Source: Gammaproteobacteria bacterium
Lineage (GTDB): Bacteria > Pseudomonadota > Gammaproteobacteria > SZUA-140
DNA length: 64,000 nt
Assembly (NCBI GenBank): GCA_016716465.1
Contig: JADJWH010000001.1
Location: 496,001-560,000, forward strand
Direction of reading: 5' to 3'
The notes under the pieces were generated by a model that had not been told where the DNA came from, searched no databases, and worked only from the letters and a program-made list of their open reading frames with translations. A program made the translations under genes and the position numbers. Below are positions 32,911-41,642 of the stretch, piece by piece (within the stretch, counting starts at the first letter, position 1; each line of letters opens with the position of its first letter).

Positions 32911-35545
32911 CGAGATGGCGGACGAGGGAGGCGCGCAGGGCGTCGAGCTGCGCCGCGTCGTCGAGCGGACCGTTGTCCCTGCCGGTGATGAAGAACACGT
33001 CCTCGACGCGTTCGCCGAAGGTTGCGATCTTCGCATTCAACAAGCGGACCCCGCATTCCACGAAGGCCTGCCCCACGCGCGCGAGCAGGCCGGGCCGGTC
33101 GACGGTGGTGAGCTCCGCGATCGTGTAGCGGTGATGTGGGTCGGCGCTGAACGTCACCTGCGTGGGTATGGAAAAGTGGCGCAACTGGCGCGCGGCGCGG
33201 CGCGAGGTGCGTGCCGCGCGGATGTCCCCGCGCGCGATGCGGCCGCGGATCGCATCGGCGATTTCGTGGAGGCCGTGCGGGTCGCGGATCGTGTTGCCGT
33301 TCTCGTCGAGCACGATGTAGGTATCGAGCGTGAAGCCGTTGCTCGTGGTGATGATGCGGGCATTGAGGATATTGAGCCCGAGCTGGTCGAGCGCGCTGGT
33401 GGTCATGGCGAACAGGTGGTTCTGGTCGCGGGCATAGAGGAAGATCTCGGTGCCGCCGCGGCCGGTTTCCTCGCGGACGCGGATCAGCGGCAGATCCTCC
33501 GGCCGGCTGCCCAGGATCAGACGCATCTGCCACGCGATCTCGTCGGGTGAATGGCGCAGGAAATATTCCTCGCCGATCTCGCTCCACACGGTCTTGACGC
33601 GTTCCGTGTCGGCGTCCCCGAGCAGTGCGAGGGCGGCGGTACGGGTCTCCGCGATCAGTTCATCCTTGTTCACCGGGGAGTTCGGTCCGCGCTCCAGGAT
33701 GTCCCGGGTCGAACTGTACAGGTCGATCAGCAGCGCATCCTTCCAGCCGTTCCACAGCGTGGGATTCGTGCCGCGGATATCCGCCACCGTGAGCAGATAG
33801 AGATATTCGAGGTGGGTCGTGTCGCCCACCTTGCGCGCGAACTCGGCCAGCACGTCCGGGTCGCTGATGTCCTTGTGCTGGGCCGTGCTCGACATGATCA
33901 GGTGGTTGCGCACCAGCCACGCAACGAGGTGGGCGTCGTAATCGCTGAGGCCGTGGTGGCGGCAGAAGCCGAAGGCATCGCTGGCGCCCAGCTCGGAGTG
34001 GTCGCCGCCGCGTCCCTTGGCGATGTCGTGGAACAGCGCGCCTAGGTAGAGCAGTTCCGGCTTCGGGATGCGCTTCATGATACGGCTGCAGAGCGGGAAC
34101 TCCTGCTCGTAGGCCGCCACCGTGAAGCGGCGCAGGTTGCGCAGCACGTGCAGGGTGTGATCATCCACTGTGTAGACGTGGAACAGGTCATACTGCATCT
34201 GGCCGACGATCGCGCCGAACGCCGGAAAATAGGCCGCCAGGATGCCGTATCGGTTCATCCGGCGCAGTTCGTGGGTGACGCCACTCGGCTGGCGCAGGAT
34301 CTCCATGAACAGGCTGCGGCAACGCAGATCGTTGCGGAAGCGGTCGTCGATCAGGTACCGGTGATCGCGCAGCAGGCGGATGGTCGCCGCACGCACGCCC
34401 TTGAGTTCACGATTCTGTTCCAGCAGCAGGAAGATCTCCAGCAGCGCGAAGGGATAGCGCTTGAACACGCCGGCATCGCTGACCTCGATGAAACCGTTGC
34501 AGGACTGGAATCGCTTGTTGATGCCGACGATCTCCATCGGCGCGCCGGCGTGCAGGATGACTTCCTGGAACAACTGCAGCAGCATCTCGTTGAGCCGGCT
34601 CAGCCCGGTGATGGTGCGGTAGTAGTCCTTCATGAAGTTCTCGACCGCGAGGCGGTGGTCGTCCTGGTAGCCGAACTGCGCGGCCAGAGTGCGCTGGTAG
34701 TCGAACAGCAGGCGATTCTCGTTGCGTCCGGTGAGCAGGTGCAGGGCGTAGCGCACCTTCCAGAGGAATTCCTGGCCCCGGATGAGCTCGTCGTATTCGC
34801 GGCGGGTGAGGAAGTCACGGGCGATCAGCCCTTCCAGCGTGTCGGTCTTGAAGTGCCGCTTCGCCACCCAGGCGATGGTCTGGATGTCGCGCAGCCCGCC
34901 CGGGCCCTCCTTCACATTGGGTTCGAGGTTGTAGGCGGTGCCGTGGTACTTGCGGTGGCGCGCCAGCTGCTCATGCCATTTGGCCTCGAAGAAGGCGCGC
35001 GCCGGCCACATATGCTCCGGCCCGGTCAGCCGGCACATGTTCCGGAACAGCCCGTCGTCGCCGGCGAGCAGGCGCGCCTCCATCAGGTTGGTGGCGACGC
35101 TGATGTCCTGCCCCGCTTCCTCGACGCATTGCGCCACGGTACGCACGCTGTGGCCGACCTCGAGGCCGATGTCCCACAGGAAGGCGAGGAATTTTTCCAG
35201 GCTTTCCTGGCGCGCGGCCTGCGATTCCGGCTCCAGCAGCATGAGCAGGTCGATGTCGGAACTGGGGTGCAGCTCGTGGCGACCATAGCCGCCGACCGCC
35301 ACCAGGGCGATGCCGCCCTCCCGCGGCGGAATGAAGCGATGCCAGGCCCGCACCAGCAGTTCGTCCACGAACCAGACCCGCTGGCGCACCAGCTCCGTGA
35401 CCGCGACCCCCTTCGCGAAGCGTTCCGCCAGTGCCTCGTCGACCGACTGCAAGGTATGCCGGAACAACTGCACCGGCGTCGAGGTGCTCGACAGCGCGCG
35501 GTCGAAGGACCCGGTGAAGAACAGCTGCATATCGGTAAGGGTCAT
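32900..35545 (-). CDS. glnD: Bifunctional PII uridylyltransferase/uridylyl-removing enzyme GlnD
   Basis: This 881-residue protein has the full GlnD architecture: a nucleotidyltransferase domain (GGYGRHELHPSSDIDLL, near residue 88), a central helical region, an HD hydrolase domain (LFHDIAKGRGGDHSELG, near 500), and two C-terminal ACT domains that sense glutamine (for example LFAMTTSALDQLGLNI and DRPGLLARVGQAF). It uridylylates PII at low nitrogen and removes UMP at high nitrogen. It lies downstream of map on the minus strand, 47 bases apart. Confidence 0.97.
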   Translation of the reverse strand: MTLTDMQLFFTGSFDRALSSTSTPVQLFRHTLQSVDEALAERFAKGVAVTELVRQRVWFVDELLVRAWHRFIPPREGGIALVAVGGYGRHELHPSSDIDLLMLLEPESQAARQESLEKFLAFLWDIGLEVGHSVRTVAQCVEEAGQDISVATNLMEARLLAGDDGLFRNMCRLTGPEHMWPARAFFEAKWHEQLARHRKYHGTAYNLEPNVKEGPGGLRDIQTIAWVAKRHFKTDTLEGLIARDFLTRREYDELIRGQEFLWKVRYALHLLTGRNENRLLFDYQRTLAAQFGYQDDHRLAVENFMKDYYRTITGLSRLNEMLLQLFQEVILHAGAPMEIVGINKRFQSCNGFIEVSDAGVFKRYPFALLEIFLLLEQNRELKGVRAATIRLLRDHRYLIDDRFRNDLRCRSLFMEILRQPSGVTHELRRMNRYGILAAYFPAFGAIVGQMQYDLFHVYTVDDHTLHVLRNLRRFTVAAYEQEFPLCSRIMKRIPKPELLYLGALFHDIAKGRGGDHSELGASDAFGFCRHHGLSDYDAHLVAWLVRNHLIMSSTAQHKDISDPDVLAEFARKVGDTTHLEYLYLLTVADIRGTNPTLWNGWKDALLIDLYSSTRDILERGPNSPVNKDELIAETRTAALALLGDADTERVKTVWSEIGEEYFLRHSPDEIAWQMRLILGSRPEDLPLIRVREETGRGGTEIFLYARDQNHLFAMTTSALDQLGLNILNARIITTSNGFTLDTYIVLDENGNTIRDPHGLHEIADAIRGRIARGDIRAARTSRRAARQLRHFSIPTQVTFSADPHHRYTIAELTTVDRPGLLARVGQAFVECGVRLLNAKIATFGERVEDVFFITGRDNGPLDDAAQLDALRASLVRHLDEH

Positions 35546-35592
35546 GGTGGCAATACGGGATCAGGCGGGGAGAAGGACGCGACGGCGGCGCC

Positions 35593-36360
35593 TCAAAGCG
35601 GATCGTCCGGCAGGCGGGTCAGCACTTCATGGCCGTCGGCGGTGACCAGGATGGTGTGTTCCCACTGGGCCGACAGGCTGCGGTCCTTGGTGATCACCGT
35701 CCACTGGTCGGGCATCAGCTTCACATGGCGCTTGCCGGCGTTCACCATCGGCTCGATGGTGAAGATCATGCCGGGTTCGATCTCGAGTCCGGTGCCGGGC
35801 GTGCCGTAGTGCAGCACCTGGGGCTCCTCGTGGAAGTTGCGCCCGATGCCGTGGCCGCAGTATTCGCGCACCACCGACATGTTGTTCGACTCGGCGTGAT
35901 GCTGGATCGCGAAACCGATGTCGCCCAGCCGCACGCCCGGTCGGACCATCTCGATGCCGATGCAGAGGCATTCGTAGCTGATCTGGGTGACGCGGCGCGC
36001 GATGATCGACGGCTCGCCGACGAAGAACATCTTGCTGGTGTCGCCGTGATAGCCGTCCTTCAGCACGGTAATGTCGAGGTTGACGATGTCGCCGTTCTTG
36101 AGCACCTTGTCGCCGGGGATGCCGTGGCAGACCTGGTGATTGACCGAGGTGCAGATTGACCTGGGGAAGCCGTGGTAGTTCAGCGGCGCCGGGATGGCGT
36201 CCTGCGCCTGCGTGATGTAGTCGTGGCAGATCTCGTCGAGCCTGCCCGTGGTGACGCCGGGCACGACATGGGGGCGGATCATGCGCAGCACCTCGGCCGC
36301 GAGACGGCCGGCGGTGCGCATCTTCTCGATCTCTTCCCCGGTCTTGATGTGCACACTCAT
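35593..36360 (-). CDS. map: Methionine aminopeptidase type I
   Basis: This 255-residue enzyme removes initiator methionine. The dinuclear metal ligands are visible in order: the Asp of NLDITVLKDGYHGDTSKMF, the second Asp there, the His of GHGIGRNFHEEP, the Glu of IEPMV and the Glu near the C-terminus (WEHTIL). The start at 36360 (MSVHIKTGEEIEKM) is supported by GGGGA seven bases upstream and by family length. It is divergent from rpsB, a widespread bacterial arrangement. Confidence 0.96.
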   Translation of the reverse strand: MSVHIKTGEEIEKMRTAGRLAAEVLRMIRPHVVPGVTTGRLDEICHDYITQAQDAIPAPLNYHGFPRSICTSVNHQVCHGIPGDKVLKNGDIVNLDITVLKDGYHGDTSKMFFVGEPSIIARRVTQISYECLCIGIEMVRPGVRLGDIGFAIQHHAESNNMSVVREYCGHGIGRNFHEEPQVLHYGTPGTGLEIEPGMIFTIEPMVNAGKRHVKLMPDQWTVITKDRSLSAQWEHTILVTADGHEVLTRLPDDPL

Positions 36361-36557
36361 GGCCGCGTCCCCGCCGGCCGGACGCTCCGGGCGGGGTATG
36401 CCTGACCGTCGGAGTGGGGATTGCGCGGACGCCCGCCGGGGATTCCGTGATACATGACTGTTATACCTGAAGATTCTTTCATAGCTGGGGATGGTACCGT
36501 GGATCGCGACAAATATACAGCGCCCGTTCATGCCGTGGGCCGGCCCGCACGCCGGAT
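36361..36557. other. Left part of the map-rpsB divergent region
   Basis: The map and rpsB start codons are 426 bases apart. This left part contains the map leader; no promoter boxes stood out for map and no gene was recognised. The right part is described separately as the rpsB promoter and leader. Confidence 0.5.
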
Positions 36558-36586
36558 TTGTGCTGTTCTCCCGGATGTGGTATAAA
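36558..36586 (+). promoter_or_regulatory. Probable sigma-70 promoter of the rpsB operon
   Basis: TTGTGC (36558-36563) and TATAAA (36581-36586) are separated by exactly 17 bases, giving a good match to a sigma-70 promoter. Transcription would begin near 36593, leaving a leader of about 190 bases before the rpsB start codon. Confidence 0.65.
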
Positions 36587-36639
36587 GCGCGCGCAACATA
36601 CTCTATATAAAGTACATTTCAGTACGTATAATACGTGGC

Positions 36640-36689
36640 TTTCAGCCCCGCCCGAGCGGGGATGAAGGACTCAGATTGTCAGGCTGAAA
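36640..36689 (+). promoter_or_regulatory. Structured rpsB leader RNA (candidate S2 autoregulatory site)
   Basis: Within the leader, TTTCAGCC (36640-36647) can pair with GGCTGAAA (36682-36689), enclosing a strong inner hairpin CCCCGC/GCGGGG (36646-36661) and a GATGAAGGAC single-stranded stretch. The two stems overlap by two bases, so they may be alternatives. In other gammaproteobacteria S2 binds the rpsB leader and represses rpsB-tsf; this fold is the natural candidate for that site here, by position and structure only. Confidence 0.5.
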
Positions 36690-36786
36690 TTCACACACAT
36701 GCCGCGTACATGTATCTGGGTGCCCGCACAGCGGGTGGATATGTGGGGTATGTGGAGGATCAACCCATTAATAGGAGTGTAGTTAC

Positions 36787-37704
36787 ATGGCAAACGTCAC
36801 CATGCGCCAGATGCTGGAAGCTGGCGTGCATTTCGGACATCAGAGTCGTTACTGGAATCCCAAGATGGCCCCGTACATCTACGGGGAACGCAGCAAGATC
36901 CACATCATCAACCTGGAGCACACGCTCCCGCTGTTCAACGACGCGATGAATTTCCTCGGCCGCCTGGCGTCCAACCGCGGCAAGATCCTGTTCGTCGGCA
37001 CCAAGCGCGCCGCGCGCGACGTGATTCAGGAAGAGGCCGCGCGCTGCGGCATGCCGTTCGTCAACCAGCGCTGGATGGGCGGCATGCTCACCAACTTCAA
37101 GACGGTCAAGCAGTCGATCAAGCGCCTGAAGGATCTCGAGGCGCTGTTCGAGGAAGGCGGCGGGCATGAGCGCATCAGCAAGAAGGAAGGCCTCACGCGC
37201 CGGCGCGAACTGGAGAAGCTCGAGCGCAACCTGGGCGGCATCAAGGATATGGCCGGTCTTCCCGACGCGCTGTTCGTGATCGATGTCGGACACGAGAAGA
37301 TCGCCGTCAGCGAGGCCGCGAAGCTCGGCATCCCGGTGGTGGCGGTGGTCGATACCAACGGCAATCCGATCGGTGTCGATTATCCGATCCCCGGCAACGA
37401 TGACGCCATTCGCGCCATCAAGCTGTACCTCGGTTCGGCATCCGCCGCGATCATGGAAGGTCGTGCCGCCGCCCTGCATACGCAGGGTGAGTCCGATGAA
37501 TTCGTCGAGGTGGATGAGAGCGGCGCGCCGTCCCAGACCAAGGCTCCCGCCAAGAAGGCCGCCAAGAAGGTCGCGGTCAAGCGCAAGGGCGCGGCCCGCG
37601 ATGGGGACGGTGAGGGCGGGGAAGAGTCCGTGACGGCTCCCAAGTCCCGTGCGCGCAAGAAGAAGACCGACGCCGTCGAGGGCGAGGAACAGTCGATCGC
37701 CTGA
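36787..37704 (+). CDS. rpsB: 30S ribosomal protein S2
   Basis: This 305-residue protein begins MANVTMRQMLEAGVHFGHQS, the standard S2 N-terminus, with the RWMGGMLTNF and DVGHEKIAVSEA motifs. E. coli S2 has about 240 residues; this one has a C-terminal tail of some 60 residues rich in Lys, Ala and Glu (KAPAKKAAKKVAVKRKG, then KSRARKKK). It is the first gene of the long operon and is followed 46 bases later by tsf. Confidence 0.98.
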   Translation: MANVTMRQMLEAGVHFGHQSRYWNPKMAPYIYGERSKIHIINLEHTLPLFNDAMNFLGRLASNRGKILFVGTKRAARDVIQEEAARCGMPFVNQRWMGGMLTNFKTVKQSIKRLKDLEALFEEGGGHERISKKEGLTRRRELEKLERNLGGIKDMAGLPDALFVIDVGHEKIAVSEAAKLGIPVVAVVDTNGNPIGVDYPIPGNDDAIRAIKLYLGSASAAIMEGRAAALHTQGESDEFVEVDESGAPSQTKAPAKKAAKKVAVKRKGAARDGDGEGGEESVTAPKSRARKKKTDAVEGEEQSIA

Positions 37705-37750
37705 GCGTGAGCGGTTCGCCGCACGATCAACAGACATACGAGGTTGCAAG

Positions 37751-38638
37751 ATGGAAATCACAGCAGCACAGGTCAAGGAGTTGCGCGAGCGCACCGGCTC
37801 CGGACTGATGGAATGCAAGAAGGCCCTGGTCGAAACCCGGGGCGACGTGGAAGCCGCCATCGACCTGATGCGCAAGCAGGGTCTGGTCAAGGCCGGCAAG
37901 AAGTCCGGCCGCATCGCTGCCGATGGCCGCATCGTCATGCACGTCGCCGCGGACGGCAAGCTGGGCGCGATGCTCGAGATCAACAGCGAAACGGATTTCG
38001 TGGCCAAGGGCGATGATTTCAACGCCTTCGCGGAACAGTCGCTGCAGCGCGCCGTGGCCGCCCGGGCGCAGGACGTCGATCAGCTGCTCGCCCTGCCGTA
38101 TGCGGCGGGCGGCGAGGCCACGGTCGACACCGCGCGCAAGGAACTGATCGCCAAGATCGGCGAGAACATCAACCTGCGCCGTCTGGTGCAGTACCAGGCG
38201 AAGGGCGGCATCGTCGGCGGTTATATGCACGGCATCCGCATCGGCGTACTGGTCGAGCTGGAGGGCGGTGACGCTGCGCTGGCCAAGGACATCGCCATGC
38301 ACATCGCCGCCAGCCGTCCGGTCGCCGTGTCCGAGCAGGAGGTTTCGGCGGACGTGATCGCGAAGGAAAAGGAAATCTTCAGCGCGCAGGCGGCCGAGAG
38401 CGGCAAACCGGCGGAGATCATCGAGAAGATGGTGCAGGGCCGCATCAAGAAGTTCCTCGCCGAGGTGACCCTGGTCGGACAGCCGTTCGTGAAGGATCCC
38501 GAGACCACGGTCGGCAAGCTGCTTGAGAAGGCGAAGGCGCGCGTGGTGCGCTTCCAGCGCTTCGAGGTCGGCGAGGGCATCGAGAAGGCCACGACCGATT
38601 TCGCCGCTGAAGTGATGGCGCAGGTTCGCGGGGGCTGA
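37751..38638 (+). CDS. tsf: Elongation factor Ts
   Basis: This 295-residue guanine-nucleotide exchange factor for EF-Tu begins MEITAAQVKELRERTGSGLM, with the conserved CKKALVETRGDVEAAIDLMR and INSETDFVAKGDDF motifs and the C-terminal LVGQPFVKDPETTV. The ATG at 37751 fits the family N-terminus; an upstream open frame from 37649 overlaps rpsB and is not coding. It is three bases from pyrH. Confidence 0.98.
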   Translation: MEITAAQVKELRERTGSGLMECKKALVETRGDVEAAIDLMRKQGLVKAGKKSGRIAADGRIVMHVAADGKLGAMLEINSETDFVAKGDDFNAFAEQSLQRAVAARAQDVDQLLALPYAAGGEATVDTARKELIAKIGENINLRRLVQYQAKGGIVGGYMHGIRIGVLVELEGGDAALAKDIAMHIAASRPVAVSEQEVSADVIAKEKEIFSAQAAESGKPAEIIEKMVQGRIKKFLAEVTLVGQPFVKDPETTVGKLLEKAKARVVRFQRFEVGEGIEKATTDFAAEVMAQVRGG

Positions 38639-38641
38639 CGG

Positions 38642-39373
38642 ATGCCCTCGCGACCGGATTCCGGGCAACCTCTCTACGGCCGCATCCTGCTCAAGCTGAG
38701 CGGCGAGGCCCTGATGGGCGAGGATGACTACGGCATCAACACCGCCGTGATCAACCGCATCGCCGTGGAGGTGAAGGATCTGATCGATCACGGCATCCAG
38801 GTCGCCCTGGTGATCGGCGGCGGCAACATCTTTCGCGGCATCCAGCTTGCCCAGGGCGGGCTGGATCGCGTCACCGGCGATCACATGGGCATGCTGGCGA
38901 CCGTCATCAACGCGCTGGCGATCCAGGACGCGCTGGAAAAGCACGGCATGTTCGCCCGCGTGATGTCGGCGATCCAGATCCACCAGATCTGCGAGGACTA
39001 CATCCGCCGCCGCGCCATTCGCCACCTGGAGAAGGGGCGCGTGGTGGTGTTCGCCGCCGGTACCGGTAATCCGTTCTTCACCACCGATTCCGCCGCCAGC
39101 CTGCGCGGCATCGAGATCGGCGCCAACGCGGTGCTCAAGGCGACCAAGGTCGACGGCGTCTACTCGGCCGATCCCCACAAGCATGCCAACGCCGAGTTCT
39201 ACCCCCGCCTGACCTACGACGACGTGCTGCACCGCAAGCTGGACGTGATGGACGCGACCGCCATCGTGCTGTGCCGCGACAACCGCATGCCGCTGCGCGT
39301 CTTCAACATCAACAAGCCCGGCGCGCTGCGTCGCGTGGTCATGGAAGGGAACGAAGGAACGGTCGTCGAATAA
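38642..39373 (+). CDS. pyrH: UMP kinase
   Basis: This 243-residue bacterial-type UMP kinase of the amino-acid-kinase fold phosphorylates UMP to UDP. Motifs are RILLKLSGEALMG (nucleotide loop), VIGGGNIFRG, GDHMGMLATVINALA and the C-terminal NKPGALRRVV. It starts three bases after tsf and is followed by frr 10 bases later, the standard order. Confidence 0.98.
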   Translation: MPSRPDSGQPLYGRILLKLSGEALMGEDDYGINTAVINRIAVEVKDLIDHGIQVALVIGGGNIFRGIQLAQGGLDRVTGDHMGMLATVINALAIQDALEKHGMFARVMSAIQIHQICEDYIRRRAIRHLEKGRVVVFAAGTGNPFFTTDSAASLRGIEIGANAVLKATKVDGVYSADPHKHANAEFYPRLTYDDVLHRKLDVMDATAIVLCRDNRMPLRVFNINKPGALRRVVMEGNEGTVVE

Positions 39374-39383
39374 GGAGCGAAGG

Positions 39384-39941
39384 ATGATCACCGATATCAG
39401 GAAAGACGCGGAATCCCGCATGCGCAAGTCCATCGAATCGCTCAAGCAGGAATTTTCCAAGGTTCGCACCGGACGCGCGCATACCAGTCTCCTGGACCAC
39501 ATCCGGGTGTCGTATTACGGCAACGAGATGCCGCTGAACCAGGTGGCCACGGTCGCCGCCGCCGACGCGCGCATGCTCACCATCACGCCGTGGGAGAAGG
39601 CCATGGTGCCGGTGGTGGAGAAGGCGATCACGGCTTCCAACCTGGGACTCAATCCGTCCACCGCAGGCAGTGTGATCCGCGTGGTCCTGCCACCGCTGAC
39701 CGAGGAACGGCGCCGCGATTTCGTCAAGGTCGTGAAGGGCGAGGCGGAAGGCGCGCGGGTGGCCATCCGCAACGTGCGCCGCGACGCGAACAACGACCTC
39801 AAGGATCTGCTCAAGGAGAAGGAAATCACCGAAGACGAGGAGCGTCGCGGACAGGAGGAGATCCAGGCCTTGACCGACAAGTACGTCGGCGAGGTGGAGA
39901 AGCTGCTGCAGGAAAAGGAAGCCGAGCTGATGGAGGTTTAG
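39384..39941 (+). CDS. frr: Ribosome recycling factor
   Basis: This 185-residue factor releases ribosomes after termination together with EF-G. The family motifs are EFSKVRTGRAHTSLLDHI, the VSYYGNEMPLNQVATV hinge, LTEERRRDFVKVVKGEAEGA and a long helical C-terminal half. Length is exactly that of the family. The start follows AGGAGCGAAGG. Confidence 0.98.
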   Translation: MITDIRKDAESRMRKSIESLKQEFSKVRTGRAHTSLLDHIRVSYYGNEMPLNQVATVAAADARMLTITPWEKAMVPVVEKAITASNLGLNPSTAGSVIRVVLPPLTEERRRDFVKVVKGEAEGARVAIRNVRRDANNDLKDLLKEKEITEDEERRGQEEIQALTDKYVGEVEKLLQEKEAELMEV

Positions 39942-40003
39942 CGCCCCCACGCCCGCCGCTGAAAGCTACGGGAAACCCGATCAACAGCCCGGTTTGCATC
40001 TCC

Positions 40004-40789
40004 ATGGCGTTTTTTTCCAAGAGCACGAATTCCCTTCCGCCCCGGGCGACGGATGATTCCGGCGCATTACCCGCGCACGTCGCCATCATCATGGACGGCA
40101 ACGGCCGCTGGGCCAGGCAGCGCCACCTGCCGCGTATCGCCGGCCATCGCGCCGGGGTGGAGGCGGTGCGCACCATCGTCGAGGCCTGCGCCGCCAGGGG
40201 AGTCAAGGTACTGACGCTGTTCGCCTTCAGCAGCGAGAACTGGCGCCGGCCCGAGACCGAAGTCACCCTGCTGATGGACCTGCTGCTGACATCGCTGCAG
40301 CGCGAGGTGGAAAAGCTGCACCGGAACGGCATTCGGCTGCTGTTCGTCGGCGAACGTGCCGCATTCAATTCCAAGCTCATCGAAATGATGGAGTCGTCCG
40401 AGCGCCTGACCGCCGGCAACCCGGGTCTCACGCTGGTCATCGCGCTCAACTACGGCGGCCGCTGGGACGTCACCCAGGCCGCGCAGCAGCTGGCGCGGCG
40501 GGTCGCGGCGGGTGAACTCCGGGTCGAGGACATCGACGCCGACACGATCGAGGCGCACCTGTGCCTGCGCGGGCTGCCCGAGCCGGACCTTTTCATCCGC
40601 ACCGGAGGCGAGCAGCGCATCAGCAATTTCCTGCTGTGGCATCTCGCCTACACGGAACTGTATTTCACCGCGATCCTGTGGCCCGACTTCGACGCGCGGG
40701 CCTTCGATGACGCGCTGGCATCGTTCGCCGCGCGCCAGCGCCGCTTCGGGCGCACCGGTGACCAGGTAGAGCAGGCCAAGGGTGCTTAA
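40004..40789 (+). CDS. uppS: Undecaprenyl diphosphate synthase
   Basis: This cis-prenyltransferase of about 261 residues makes the C55 lipid carrier for peptidoglycan. Motifs are HVAIIMDGNGRWARQR (catalytic Asp), GHRAGVEAVR, LFAFSSENWRRP, ALNYGGRWD and the LFIRTGGEQRISNFLLW terminal motif. The ATG at 40004 is followed by about 22 non-conserved residues. It overlaps the start of cdsA by eight bases. Confidence 0.97.
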   Translation: MAFFSKSTNSLPPRATDDSGALPAHVAIIMDGNGRWARQRHLPRIAGHRAGVEAVRTIVEACAARGVKVLTLFAFSSENWRRPETEVTLLMDLLLTSLQREVEKLHRNGIRLLFVGERAAFNSKLIEMMESSERLTAGNPGLTLVIALNYGGRWDVTQAAQQLARRVAAGELRVEDIDADTIEAHLCLRGLPEPDLFIRTGGEQRISNFLLWHLAYTELYFTAILWPDFDARAFDDALASFAARQRRFGRTGDQVEQAKGA

Positions 40790-41642
40790 GCAGCGCCTGC
40801 TTACAATCGCGGTACTGCTCCCTCTCTTCGTCTGGTGCGTGCTGGCGCTGCCGACACAGTACTTCGCCCTGTGTATCGCGCTGATGGTGCTGATCGGGGC
40901 CTGGGAATGGGCGGGCCTGATCGGACTGGGTGCGCGCGGCGAACGCATCGCGTATGTCGCCCTCGTGGGCGCCGCCCTTGGCGGCGCGGCCTGGCTCGTC
41001 GCGGTTCCCGTGCTGCGCCAGTTCGTGCTGGCGGGCGCCCTGGTGTGGTGGTGCGTCGCCATGATGTGGATCCGGCGCTATAACCATGATCCTCACGGTT
41101 TTTCGCGTTCCCTCCATAAGGATCCGACGCGAGGTTTTCCTCCCCGCTGGCTTTTCGGTATGCTCGGTGTCGTCGTACTGGTCCCGGCCTGGCTCGGCCT
41201 GATCGTCCTCCACGGGAATGCCTTCGCGGGCGGGCAGCTTGTGCTGCTGCTGATGCTCCTGGTGTGGGGGGCGGACAGCGGCGCCTACGTCGCGGGGCGC
41301 CTGTGGGGGCGCACCAAGCTGGCACCGGAGGTCAGCCCGGGCAAGAGCTGGGAAGGGGTATACGGCGGGCTCGCCGTGGCGACGCTCGTGGCGCTCGGCA
41401 GCGGTCTGTGGTTCGGCCTCGACTGGCGCACCCTGGTGACGCTCACGTTGCTGGGATTCGTCACGGTATTGTTTTCCATCATCGGTGATCTGTTCGAGAG
41501 CATGATCAAACGGCTGGCGGGGGTGAAGGACAGCGGACGCCTGTTGCCGGGCCACGGCGGCATGCTTGACCGCATCGACAGCGTCACCGCGGCCGCGCCG
41601 GTGTTTGCGCTGGGGCTGATCTGGCAGGGGGTGGTGGCGTGA
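40782..41642 (+). CDS. cdsA: Phosphatidate cytidylyltransferase
   Basis: This 286-residue polytopic enzyme makes CDP-diacylglycerol for phospholipid synthesis. The CdsA signature is at the C-terminal end: SIIGDLFESMIKRLAGVKDS followed by GRLLPGHGGMLDRIDS. GADSGAYVAGRLWGRTKLAP and SPGKSWEGVYGG are further conserved motifs. The GTG start overlaps uppS and its stop overlaps dxr (GTGA). Confidence 0.96.
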   Translation: MLKQRLLTIAVLLPLFVWCVLALPTQYFALCIALMVLIGAWEWAGLIGLGARGERIAYVALVGAALGGAAWLVAVPVLRQFVLAGALVWWCVAMMWIRRYNHDPHGFSRSLHKDPTRGFPPRWLFGMLGVVVLVPAWLGLIVLHGNAFAGGQLVLLLMLLVWGADSGAYVAGRLWGRTKLAPEVSPGKSWEGVYGGLAVATLVALGSGLWFGLDWRTLVTLTLLGFVTVLFSIIGDLFESMIKRLAGVKDSGRLLPGHGGMLDRIDSVTAAAPVFALGLIWQGVVA

